Shown here one piece after another: positions 42,499-50,358 of a DNA stretch of 64,000 nucleotides. Location of the stretch: assembly GCF_021432385.1 (NCBI RefSeq), contig NZ_JAEACT010000002.1, positions 1,569,501 through 1,633,500 of the forward strand. Direction: 5' to 3'. The notes under the pieces were generated by a model, which saw only the letters and a list, made by a program, of their open reading frames with translations, made no database searches and was not told the DNA's origin. Origin of the DNA: Clostridium hydrogenum. GTDB taxonomy: Bacteria; Bacillota; Clostridia; Clostridiales; Clostridiaceae. Position numbers and translations under genes: made by a program. How positions within the stretch are numbered: position 1 is the first letter of the stretch; each line of letters starts with the position of its first letter.

Positions 42499-43488
42499 AT
42501 GAAATCATTAAAATTAGTAGTTGTTGGAGCTGGACATGTTGGATCTTATGTTATTGCAGATGCTATGAAGCTTGGACTTTTTGCAACAATAGGAGTTATA
42601 GACATAGATAATGGAGTAGCTAGAGGTGAAGCGCTGGATCAAAGTCATGCTACAGCACTTACATATATGAACAATATCGACGTAACCAGTGGTGGCTACG
42701 AGCAGTGTGAGGATGCCGATATTATTATATGTGCAGCAGGACCAAGTATATTAAAAGATCCTAATAATCCTGAAGCAATGCAAGACCGTACTCTTTTAAC
42801 TACAAACAATGCTGCTGTAATTCGTGAGGTTATGACTGGAATTACAAAATATACAAAGAGCGCTATTATTATCTTTATTACAAATCCACTTGATACTATG
42901 GTATATATTGCTGAAAATGAATTTGGATATCCAAATGGAAAAATATTTGGAACAGGAACGATGCTTGATTCAGCTAGATTACGAAAGACAGTTGCAAATC
43001 TTTATAATATTGATCCTAAATCTGTAACAGGCTACATGATGGGAGAACATGGTATGACAGCATTTCCTGTTTTAAGTAAGCTTAATATTGCTGGTATAAG
43101 TTATAAAGATTTTGCATCTTACTACCATGACGTAAAACAACTTACGGCAGATGAGCTAAAAAAAGAAGTAGTTAAGACTGCTTATGATGTTTTAAATGCT
43201 AAGGGTTGGACTAATGCAGGGGTTTCACAAGCTGCTGTTACTATGGCAAAATGTATTGCTTTGGATGAGAGAAGTATCTATCCTGCAAGTACAACTCTTA
43301 AAGGTGAATATGGACATGATGGTGATGTAGCATTTAGTATGCCATGTTTAATTGGCAAAAATGGAATAATCAAAAGAATTGCACCAGAGCTTGACGATTG
43401 GGAAACAGAAAAATTGAATGAAAGCATTAATTATATAAAGAAGACCATGAAAGAAGCAAAGACAGGTATAGAATTTTTTAAAAAATAA
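42499..43488 (+). CDS. Lactate/malate dehydrogenase family protein
   Basis: Rossmann motif VVVGAGHVGSYVI, NAD-ribose aspartate in IGVIDIDNG, NPLD in FITNPLDTMVYIA, the catalytic arginine region DSARLRKTVA and catalytic histidine in MGEHGMTAFPV. The substrate-specificity loop is long and unusual (AAGPSILKDPNNPEAMQDRTLL), not the short loop of classical LDH or MDH, so the keto-acid substrate cannot be assigned; hydroxyacid dehydrogenases of L-2-hydroxyisocaproate type are alternatives. TTG at 42493 is in frame, but GGAAGGA is 10 nt before the ATG at 42499. It has its own terminator. Confidence 0.85.
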   Translation: MKSLKLVVVGAGHVGSYVIADAMKLGLFATIGVIDIDNGVARGEALDQSHATALTYMNNIDVTSGGYEQCEDADIIICAAGPSILKDPNNPEAMQDRTLLTTNNAAVIREVMTGITKYTKSAIIIFITNPLDTMVYIAENEFGYPNGKIFGTGTMLDSARLRKTVANLYNIDPKSVTGYMMGEHGMTAFPVLSKLNIAGISYKDFASYYHDVKQLTADELKKEVVKTAYDVLNAKGWTNAGVSQAAVTMAKCIALDERSIYPASTTLKGEYGHDGDVAFSMPCLIGKNGIIKRIAPELDDWETEKLNESINYIKKTMKEAKTGIEFFKK

Positions 43489-43522
43489 ATATTTGTATCT
43501 AATAAGTATTAATTTATATAGT

Positions 43523-43557
43523 AAAAGCGCAGATGCGAGAACATCTGCGCTTTTGTT
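43523..43557 (+). terminator. Terminator after the dehydrogenase gene
   Basis: AAAAGCGCAGATG (43523-43535) pairs perfectly with CATCTGCGCTTTT (43542-43554). Confidence 0.9.
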
Positions 43558-43602
43558 GTGAAAATTCATGTAATTTTATAAATTGCACCTCAAAAATGAA
43601 CC

Positions 43603-43644
43603 TGTTAATTGCGTAACATATGTGCTTTTTATTTTTTGTATAAT
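43603..43644 (+). promoter_or_regulatory. Crp/Fnr-type site and promoter of the regulator gene
   Basis: TGTTAATTGCGTAACA (43603-43618) has the half-site spacing of Crp/Fnr operators (TGTTA-N6-TAACA). A TATAAT at 43639-43644 has no good -35, and the site is centred about 41 nt before the expected start point, the position used by class II activators. This suggests positive autoregulation. Confidence 0.5.
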
Positions 43645-43691
43645 ATGTTAAATTGTAAATAGAAAAATGAGATTCAAAGGTGGATATACAT

Positions 43692-44381
43692 ATGATAGAG
43701 TTAGAAGAGGCATTTAAAATTGCAGAAGTATTTCAAAATGTAAATGAAAGTTCTTTTTGTGCTTTAAAGGCTTGTGGAAAAATAAGAAAGTTAGCAAAAG
43801 GTGAACAGCTTTTTATGGATAAGGAATATGTACCATATATTTATATTGTAATTAGCGGTTTGGCTGCTTTGTATAAAATCAACAGTATGGGAGAAAAAAA
43901 GGTTATATTTGTGTTTGGAAAAGGTAAAATGCTTAATGAGGCTATATTTCAAAATATGACTTCTTCTATAAATTGTGAAATATTGGAGGAAGCTATCACA
44001 CTATATTTTCCTAAAGATAAACTGATAGATATTATGAAAGAGGATTTTGAACTAACAAAAGCAATTATGGATTCTATGGCTGTTAAAGTAAGGAGGTTAT
44101 ACAGGCAGTTAAAAAATACATCTAATTCAATAAGAGGTGATAAAAAGATAGCTGCTAAGCTTTGGAAATTGTCCGGTGATTATGGGGTTCCTTGCAAGGA
44201 AGGAGTTCGAATTAATATGGAACTTAGCATTACTTATTTAGCAGATATGCTTGGCTCAAAAAGGGAAACTGTATCAAGGCACTTGAAATTGCTGACAGAA
44301 AAGAAATTAGTTATTGTAAAAAGAAATGAATTTATTATTCCAGAACGTGATAAACTTATGAAATATTTTAAGCAACCGTGA
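43692..44381 (+). CDS. Crp/Fnr family transcriptional regulator
   Basis: An N-terminal cyclic-nucleotide-binding-like barrel (LAKGEQLFMDKEYVPYIYIVISGLAALYKI...KKVIFVFGKGKMLNEA) is joined by a long dimer helix to the winged helix MELSITYLADMLGSKRETVSRHLKLLTEKKLVIVKRNEFII. 229 residues. There are no N-terminal Fnr-type cluster cysteines. GTG at 43680 lies within the RBS AAAGGTGG, so the ATG at 43692 is chosen. It stands directly upstream of asrABC, as in other clostridia, and is the likely regulator of sulfite reduction. Confidence 0.9.
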   Translation: MIELEEAFKIAEVFQNVNESSFCALKACGKIRKLAKGEQLFMDKEYVPYIYIVISGLAALYKINSMGEKKVIFVFGKGKMLNEAIFQNMTSSINCEILEEAITLYFPKDKLIDIMKEDFELTKAIMDSMAVKVRRLYRQLKNTSNSIRGDKKIAAKLWKLSGDYGVPCKEGVRINMELSITYLADMLGSKRETVSRHLKLLTEKKLVIVKRNEFIIPERDKLMKYFKQP

Positions 44382-44405
44382 TAAAAATCACGGCAATTTT
44401 TTTTG
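44376..44405 (+). terminator. Terminator between the regulator and asrA
   Basis: CCGTGAT (44376-44382) pairs with ATCACGG (44387-44393) and is followed by CAA and eight T residues. It may allow partial read-through into asrABC. Confidence 0.8.
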
Positions 44406-44410
44406 TTTTT

Positions 44411-44426
44411 TGTTATGTTTTTAACA
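44411..44426 (+). promoter_or_regulatory. Second TGTTA-N6-TAACA site, upstream of asrA
   Basis: TGTTATGTTTTTAACA has the same half-sites and spacing as the one before the Crp/Fnr gene. It is only 25 nt before the asrA start, so any direct role would be at an overlapping promoter or as a block. Confidence 0.4.
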
Positions 44427-44450
44427 AGAAATAAAGAAGGAGGCAAGTTT

Positions 44451-45473
44451 ATGGGTTATCGTCTAACAACTGAAAATTTAAATGATTTGCTTAAAGAATG
44501 GAAAAAGGAATATTTGATATATGCACCAAAGCGACTTAAGGATAAAGGGGCTTTCTCTGATACGGATAGGATTCGTTATGGGGAGGTAGAAACAGCAGAA
44601 GAAATCGTATTCGATTTTAAATCTGATTATTCCTTTAAAGAAGTTTTACTTCCTATTTCACAAACTTTGTTCTTTTTTACTGAAGAAAATATAAAGGAAG
44701 CAGAGGCGCCAAAAAAAGGAGCAATAATTTTTCTTAGAAGTTGCGATCTTCATGCCGTAAAAAGGTTAGATGAAATGTATTAAAAAAATGGTTTTGAAGA
44801 CTATTATTATAAGCGTCTTCGTGAAAAAGTGAAATTTGTTTTAATGCCATGTGAAAGTGCTTTTGAAAGCTGTTTCTGCGTTGATATGGGAACAAATAAA
44901 AGTGACAATTATGATGCAAGTATAGAACTAAAGGATGGACAGTTTTTGGTAGATAGTCGTGAGGACAGCTGGAATAAGTTCCTTGCAAATGATGGATGTA
45001 AAGAGCTTGAAGTCGTTCCTTCCTATGTAAAGGAAACTAAAACAAAGATAAATGTCCCCGAGGGACTTTCAACTAAGATATTCAATTCTAAAATGTGGGA
45101 TGAATATGACAGCAGATGTATTAATTGTGGACGCTGTAATTTTGTATGTCCAACTTGTACATGCTTTACAATGCAGGATATCTTCTATACTGATAATGGA
45201 AAGGTTGGAGAGCGTAGAAAAGTATGGGCAGCTTGCATGGTGGACGGCTTTACAAATGTTGCTGGCGGAGGTGCTTACCGTAAAAACAATGGACAAAGAA
45301 TGAGATTCAAGGTAATGCATAAGGTTTATGATTACAAAAAGAGAAACGGCTATCACATGTGTGTCGGCTGTGGAAGGTGCGATGATATTTGTCCTGAATA
45401 TATTTCCTTTTCAAATTGTATTAACAAGCTAGAAGCAGCAGTTAAGGAGGTAGATGGAAATGAAACAAAATGA
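44451..45473 (+). pseudogene. asrA: Anaerobic sulfite reductase subunit A, interrupted by an in-frame stop
   Basis: AsrA carries electrons from ferredoxin to AsrBC. The sequence starts MGYRLTTENLNDLLKEW (RBS GGAGG 8 nt upstream) and is collinear through to the two C-terminal 4Fe-4S motifs CINCGRCNFVCPTCTC and CVGCGRCDDICPEYI. A single TAA at 44781-44783 interrupts it: the frame reads RLDEMY-stop-KNGFEDYYYKRLREK with no frameshift, so one base change (for example TTA to TAA) explains it. Total span is 341 codons, the usual AsrA length. The 110-residue N-terminal piece lacks both clusters. No other damage is seen, so the mutation is recent, or it is a sequencing error. Confidence 0.85.
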
Positions 45474-46254
45474 GTATGTACCTTTTCTTTCAGAAATTAA
45501 AGAGGTAATTAAACATACAAATATAGAGTATACTTTTAGGATGTCTTATAAAGGAGAAGTAAAGCCAGGACAATTTTTTGAAGTTTCTATACCTAAATAT
45601 GGAGAAGCTCCAATTTCAGTAAGTGGCATAGGTGAAGATACTGTGGATTTAACTATAAGACGCGTTGGAAAAGTTACAAATGAAGTTTTTGAGCATTACG
45701 AAGGGGACAAGTTGTTTTTAAGAGGGCCATATGGAAATGGTTTTGATATAGAAAATTATAAAGGCAAAGAAATTGTAATAATAGCTGGTGGTACAGGAGT
45801 TTCTCCTGTTAGAGGTGTTGTAGATTACTTTTCTAAGCATATAGATGAAACTAAAGGAGTTACACTAATAACAGGTTTTAAAACTCCAAAGGATATATTA
45901 TTTTTAAAAGATTTTGAAGAGTGGAAAAAGAATATAAAGGTTATATTAACTGTTGATTCTGCCGATGGGGATAATACGTATCCAGAAGGTCTTGTTACTA
46001 AATATATTCCAGAACTAAAATTAAAAGATGTAAGTGAAGCAGTTTCTATTGTTGTTGGACCTCCAGCTATGATGAGGTTTAGTACAAAGGGAATTTTAGA
46101 CGTAGGTTTTAAAGAAGAAAACATATGGATTTCACAGGAAAGAAAAATGTGCTGCGGAATTGGAAAATGCGGTCACTGTAAGATTGATGATGTGTATGTT
46201 TGTCTTGATGGTCCTGTTTTTAATTTTACCAAGGGTAAAGAATTAATTGATTAA
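45460..46254 (+). CDS. asrB: Anaerobic sulfite reductase subunit B
   Basis: Ferredoxin-NADP reductase-like subunit. The flavin domain shows VKPGQFFEVSIPKYGEAPISVSG and LFLRGPYGNGFDI, the nucleotide domain IIAGGTGVSPVRGVVDYF, and the C-terminus has the 2Fe-2S cysteines CCGIGKCGHCKIDDVYVC. 264 residues. ATG at 45454 is only 3 nt from AAGGAGG; the ATG at 45460 has 9-nt spacing and is preferred. It overlaps the end of asrA, so translation may suffer from the asrA stop. Confidence 0.93.
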   Translation: MKQNEYVPFLSEIKEVIKHTNIEYTFRMSYKGEVKPGQFFEVSIPKYGEAPISVSGIGEDTVDLTIRRVGKVTNEVFEHYEGDKLFLRGPYGNGFDIENYKGKEIVIIAGGTGVSPVRGVVDYFSKHIDETKGVTLITGFKTPKDILFLKDFEEWKKNIKVILTVDSADGDNTYPEGLVTKYIPELKLKDVSEAVSIVVGPPAMMRFSTKGILDVGFKEENIWISQERKMCCGIGKCGHCKIDDVYVCLDGPVFNFTKGKELID

Positions 46255-46271
46255 GTGAGGAGGGAAAAAGG

Positions 46272-47234
46272 ATGGATATAAACACAAAACAGTTAAAGAA
46301 AAATGCATTCCGTGTTACTAAAAAAAGAGGCTTTACTGCTTCAAGAATACGTGTTCCAGGGGGACATTTAGAGGCTAAATTTCTTTCTATGATTCAAAAT
46401 ATATCTGAAACCTATGGAGATGGTACGCTGCACATTACTAGTCGTCAAGGCTTTGAAATTCCAGGAATAAAATTTGAAGATATGACCAAGGTTAATGAAC
46501 TTTTGCAGCCAATTATTGAAGGTTTAAATATAAATCAAAAGGATAAAGGGACAGGCTACAGTGCATCAGGAACGAGAAATATTACAGCTTGTGTTGGTAA
46601 TCGTGTGTGTCCATATGCTTGTTATGATACTACGGCTTTTGCACAGAAAATCGAAAAAGCTATATTCCCAAATGATTTGCATTTTAAGATTGCATTAACT
46701 GGATGTCCAAATGATTGTGCAAAGGTTAGAATGCATGATTTTGGTATTATGGGAATGACCCAGCCAGAGTATGAAAAAGATATGTGTGTTGACTGTGGTG
46801 CTTGCGTTAGAGTATGCAAAAAGAAGTCTGTAGGAGCACTGAAAGAGGTTAACTATAAGGTTGAAAGAAATCCTGAAAAGTGCATTGGCTGTGGTGAATG
46901 TGTTTTAAATTGTCCTATGGGTGCATGGACAAGAAGCGAGAAGAAGTATTATCGTCTTACACTCCTCGGAAGAACGGGAAAGAAAAATCCTCGTTTGGGA
47001 GAAGATTTTATAAAATGGGTAGATGAAGAAAGTATTATAAAAATTATTTTAAATACTTATGATTATGTAGAACATTATATAGATCCTAGTGCACCAGGTG
47101 GAAAAGAACATATTGGATATATTGTTGATCGTACAGGCTTTGAAGAATTTAAGAAATGGGCACTTAAGGAGGTAAAATTACCTGAAATAGCTGAGGTCTT
47201 TACACCTGTTTATTGGAAAGGTGTAAAATATTAG
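46272..47234 (+). CDS. asrC: Anaerobic sulfite reductase subunit C (siroheme)
   Basis: Catalytic subunit reducing sulfite to sulfide. The siroheme/4Fe-4S ligands are the cysteines of CVGNRVCPYACYDT and GCPNDCAKVRMHDFGI; two ferredoxin clusters are inserted (CVDCGACVRVCKKKS and CIGCGECVLNCPMGAW). 320 residues is the usual size. RBS GAGGAGGG before ATG. It ends the asr operon. Confidence 0.95.
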   Translation: MDINTKQLKKNAFRVTKKRGFTASRIRVPGGHLEAKFLSMIQNISETYGDGTLHITSRQGFEIPGIKFEDMTKVNELLQPIIEGLNINQKDKGTGYSASGTRNITACVGNRVCPYACYDTTAFAQKIEKAIFPNDLHFKIALTGCPNDCAKVRMHDFGIMGMTQPEYEKDMCVDCGACVRVCKKKSVGALKEVNYKVERNPEKCIGCGECVLNCPMGAWTRSEKKYYRLTLLGRTGKKNPRLGEDFIKWVDEESIIKIILNTYDYVEHYIDPSAPGGKEHIGYIVDRTGFEEFKKWALKEVKLPEIAEVFTPVYWKGVKY

Positions 47235-47297
47235 CTAATAAAGTTCAATTTCACAAAATGTTTTTGTTAAAAAATAGAGATAAGTTAAAGTAAACGT

Positions 47298-47332
47298 AAG
47301 CACATTCGTTATTATAGCGATTGTGCTTTTTT
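47298..47332 (+). terminator. asr operon terminator
   Basis: AAGCACATTCG (47299-47309) pairs with CGATTGTGCTT (47318-47328, one mismatch) and is followed by TTTT. A family C end-like sequence (CACAATGGTATATCTATAA) follows at 47334-47352. Confidence 0.7.
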
Positions 47333-47362
47333 CACAATGGTATATCTATAACTTAAAATAAC

Positions 47363-47417
47363 TTGAAGATTTTATTAAGGAATGGTAAAATATAGTTGAA
47401 GTTGATTATCATTATCA
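47363..47417 (+). promoter_or_regulatory. Promoter with Fur box
   Basis: TTGAAG (47363-47368), 17 nt, TAAAAT (47386-47391), and just downstream TGATTATCATTATCA (47403-47417), which differs at two positions from the Fur consensus TGATAATNATTATCA. The location predicts iron repression of the hydrolase gene that follows. Confidence 0.7.
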
Positions 47418-47442
47418 ATAAAAACATATAGGAGAATAGAAT

Positions 47443-48214
47443 ATGAAATTTTATGAGTTTGGCAATAAAAATAATCCAGTTATTCTTTTGCTTCCAGGAA
47501 CATGTTGCCATTGGAAAAATAATTATGATCATGTTATAGATTTATTGACAAAGTCATTTTATGTGGTATGCGTATCATATGATGGTTTTGATGAAACTGA
47601 GCAAACAGAATTTCCTAATATGATTACAGAAACTCAAAAAATAGAAGCTTATATAAAAGATAAATTTAATGGAAAGGTTCATGCTGTATATGGATGTTCG
47701 CTTGGAGGATCATTTGTAGGATTACTCATACAAAGGAAACAAATTCATATGAATCATGGAATTTTGGGTAGTTCTGATTTGGATCAAGAAGATAAATTTA
47801 AGGCAAAAATACAAACAAAAATATTTGTGCCAATTGTATATTATTCATAAAGGAAAAATTAATAAGCTAATTGCTTGGTACATGAAAAAGCATACTGATG
47901 AACAATATATGAAAAAATTCATGCATATTATGCTGGGAGCAGGAGGGCAAAAGCTGGATTTTGTGACAAAACGAAGTATGGAAAATCAATTTTATTATGA
48001 TCTTATAACGGAAATGGAAGATGGTATAGATGTTAGTGGTACTAGTGTACATTGCATTTATGCAGCAGAAATGGGAGAAATATATTTAAAAAGATATGAG
48101 CAGCATTTTAAAAATCCTCATATTGTTAAGCATAATCTTAAGCATGAAGAACTGCTAGCATGTAAACCAAATGAATGGGTGGAAGCAATTAAGAAATGTA
48201 TAGGTGTAGAATAA
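47443..48214 (+). pseudogene. Alpha/beta hydrolase, frameshifted
   Basis: The first frame encodes MKFYEFGNKNNPVILLLPGTCCHW with nucleophile Ser86 in GCSLGGS and runs to a stop at 47848-47850. The natural continuation (IHKGKINKLIAWYMKKHTDEQYMKKFMHIMLG...HNLKHEELLACKPNEWVEAIKK, with the catalytic-His region HEELL) is in the next frame up to 48214. The shift lies near 47835-47850. The intact product would be about 255 residues and paralogous to the genes at 51605 and 52480. RBS TAGGAGAA precedes ATG. Confidence 0.8.
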
Positions 48215-48234
48215 TAAAGTAAATTGGCAATATA

Positions 48235-48489
48235 TTGTTTATTTATGCTAAAGAAGATCTTTGTTGGCCAAGCAGTGATTCTGTACGTTATATGATGAAT
48301 CGTCTTAAAACGAAGAAGTGGAAATATGAAGCGGAAGAAATTTGCTGTGAAAAAGCAAGCCACATCCTTGTCCCTTTATCAGCGTCTAAAGCTAAAATGT
48401 TTAAGATAGAACGAAAATATCCAAAAGAATGTTTAAAGAGCCGTATGGATGCATTTAATAAGACGATTGAGTGGATAAAAGCGCTATAA
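48235..48489 (+). pseudogene. 3' fragment of an acyl-CoA thioesterase/BAAT-type hydrolase
   Basis: The frame reads FIYAKEDLCWPSSDSVRYMMNRLKTKKWKYEAEEICCEKASHILVP, which matches the C-terminal segment of BAAT/acyl-CoA thioester hydrolases, with the catalytic Asp (KEDLCWPS) and His (ASHILVP). The nucleophile part is missing and no RBS is present. It is a 5'-deleted remnant, adding to the hydrolase genes in this cluster. Confidence 0.65.
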
Positions 48490-48528
48490 TGGAAGGATGT
48501 GAGTTCTTCTGATGAATAAACCTTTGAA

Positions 48529-49155
48529 TTATTTTTTTCTTCCTGTACTAATAAACCTCATTTTACCAATTTTTTCGAGACGTTCAATTTTGAATCCTAC
48601 ATTTTTGTATAACTCCTCTACTTCTTTGAGTCCATAAATATGAACATCTCCGGTATTTATTAATTTAAGAATAATATGATTATCAATCCATCTTCCAAGT
48701 AAAGGGATTGTCATATCAAGAATAATCATACGTCCACCTGGTTTTAAAACACGATATGCACTTTCAAAAAAGTTATTTACATTTGGATAATGATGAAAGC
48801 TTTCTTTACAGATAATTACATCAAATTTGTTTTCTTCAAAAGCCAGATTTTCCGCATCTCCTACCAGAAAGTTTACACCTTTAAGTTCTTTATTACGGGC
48901 AATCTTTATCATATTTTCTGAAAGGTCAATGCCTGTATAGCTTCGTTCTGAATTTTCGCTATAAAGTTTCTCAATAGAATTACCAGTGCCACATCCTACA
49001 TCAAGTAATGAATGAAAACATTCTTTATTTGTTTCTTCAAGCAAGGAACCATAGCTTTCCTGGCACATTTTATAAATGTCTGTACTTTTTGCATGATCGA
49101 ATTTTTTTGCTTCTTTGTTAAATTCATTTTTAGATAATTCTTTGTAATTTTTCAT
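48529..49155 (-). CDS. Class I SAM-dependent methyltransferase
   Basis: Motif I is LLDVGCGTGNSIEKL, the acidic residue after strand 2 is in YTGIDLSENMI, then VGDAENLAFEENKFDVIICKESFHHYPN and RVLKPGGRMIILDM. 208 residues, methyltransferase type 11, probably for a small molecule. RBS GGAAGGAG stands 12 nt before ATG. It is transcribed away from the AraC gene. An inverted repeat TATAATATG/CATATTATA (49180-49213) lies over its promoter. Confidence 0.88.
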   Translation of the reverse strand: MKNYKELSKNEFNKEAKKFDHAKSTDIYKMCQESYGSLLEETNKECFHSLLDVGCGTGNSIEKLYSENSERSYTGIDLSENMIKIARNKELKGVNFLVGDAENLAFEENKFDVIICKESFHHYPNVNNFFESAYRVLKPGGRMIILDMTIPLLGRWIDNHIILKLINTGDVHIYGLKEVEELYKNVGFKIERLEKIGKMRFISTGRKK

Positions 49156-49179
49156 ATATGGTTAAGTCTCCTTCCGTTG

Positions 49180-49213
49180 TATAATATGATTATCTATAGA
49201 CAACCATATTATA
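49180..49213. promoter_or_regulatory. Inverted repeat at the methyltransferase promoter
   Basis: TATAATATG (49180-49188) and CATATTATA (49205-49213) form 9-bp arms with a 16-nt spacer upstream of the minus-strand methyltransferase gene. It may be an operator; the binding protein is unknown. Confidence 0.4.
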
Positions 49214-49357
49214 GCACATCTTGTAAAGTTGTAAAGATATGTATACAAGCTTATAGAATTATTAATAGCGCCGGTGGGATAATTGCAATAAGGATATGTA
49301 CAGCAAAGATGTTATTATGATAAGATAAAAAATAGTTAGAGAAAGGAAGAATTTTTA

Positions 49358-49450
49358 ATGCCAAGCTTTTTGTACAATACATGCAATTTTGCTTTACATG
49401 TATTTCAAATAAAACGGTTTTTAGGAAAAGATGGTTCGGATTTAATTTAA
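49358..49450 (+). CDS. Possible 30-codon peptide upstream of the AraC gene
   Basis: AAAGGAAG precedes an ATG at 49358 with good spacing; the frame encodes MPSFLYNTCNFALHVFQIKR and ten further residues to TAA. The rest of the 49214-49491 gap shows nothing else. It could be a leader peptide or a gene remnant; evidence is only the RBS and position. Confidence 0.25.
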   Translation: MPSFLYNTCNFALHVFQIKRFLGKDGSDLI

Positions 49451-49491
49451 TTATATTTTTTATAATTAATGAATTTTTAGATTGGAAAGTG

Positions 49492-50265
49492 ATGAAATTG
49501 ACAGAAATATATAGTTCCATGGATCATATTTTATTGTTAGATGATTATAGTGATCCTAACTTGCATAGACATTTTGCAAAACATTTAATTATAAGTTTGA
49601 AGGATGAAATAAGCTGCAGGGTTGAAGAAAAAATTATAAGCTGCAATGGAATTTTAATTGATTCGAATGTTATGCATACTATAGATAGTAAAAATCAGCA
49701 AGTTGTTGTTTTCCTATTTGATGAAACTTCAGATATTGCTGAAGAATTTCAAAAGCAATATTTTACGGAAAAACATTTTGCCGCATTGCCTAAAGAAAAT
49801 GTGAAAGAGATAGTAAAAATATGGGGCAAGTTTATTGAAGCTAAGAAAGAAAATATTGCACGTGAATATAAGAAAACTTTTAAGAAAATTATGGAATTGT
49901 GTGATATTAAAGTTAAAATAGTTCTAAAGAAGGATGATAGAATAGAAAGTGTTGTAGAATATTTAAATTGTATAGATTCCATATCTGAGGGCACTTTAGA
50001 TGAACTTGCAAAACATGTATTTTTATCAAAAAGTCGGTTATCGCATTTATTTAAGGAACAGGTTGGAATATCTTTAAATCAGTTTTTAGTAATTGAAAAA
50101 ATGAGAAAGACTTATGAATATTTGAACAAGGGATATAATATTACAGATGCTGCTATTAAGGCAGGATTTAATAGCTCTTCACATTTTGCAAATACAAATA
50201 AGACAATGTTTGGAGTAACAGCTAAAGAATTAAAAAACACCATGAACTATATTATAATAGAATAG
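49492..50265 (+). CDS. AraC family transcriptional regulator
   Basis: The C-terminal ~100 residues hold the double helix-turn-helix: LDELAKHVFLSKSRLSHLFKEQVGISLNQFLVIEKMRKTYEYLNKGYNITDAAIKAGFNSSSHFANTNKTMFGVTAKEL. The N-terminal part looks like a small cupin sensor (YSDPNLHRHFAKHLIISLKDEISCRVEEK...ILIDSNVMHTI). The frame is open from 49381, but the ATG at 49492 behind GGAAAG gives the usual protein of about 257 residues. It probably controls the hydrolase genes downstream. Confidence 0.87.
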   Translation: MKLTEIYSSMDHILLLDDYSDPNLHRHFAKHLIISLKDEISCRVEEKIISCNGILIDSNVMHTIDSKNQQVVVFLFDETSDIAEEFQKQYFTEKHFAALPKENVKEIVKIWGKFIEAKKENIAREYKKTFKKIMELCDIKVKIVLKKDDRIESVVEYLNCIDSISEGTLDELAKHVFLSKSRLSHLFKEQVGISLNQFLVIEKMRKTYEYLNKGYNITDAAIKAGFNSSSHFANTNKTMFGVTAKELKNTMNYIIIE

Positions 50266-50305
50266 CGTTTATTTGCAAGTAAATTATGAATGCAGAAGTT
50301 AAAAT

Positions 50306-50341
50306 AAAGACATAGCTTTTAAGTTAGCAATGTCTTTTTTT
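50306..50341 (+). terminator. Terminator after the AraC gene
   Basis: AAAGACATAGCT (50306-50317) pairs with AGCAATGTCTTT (50326-50337, one mismatch) and ends in a T-run directly before the next RBS. Confidence 0.65.
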
Positions 50342-50358
50342 GATGGGAGGAGTTTTAA

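Noticed and set aside
45052-45303. 83-codon ORF within asrA
   Set aside because: It is in another frame of asrA and has no RBS; the 4Fe-4S motifs are in the asrA frame.
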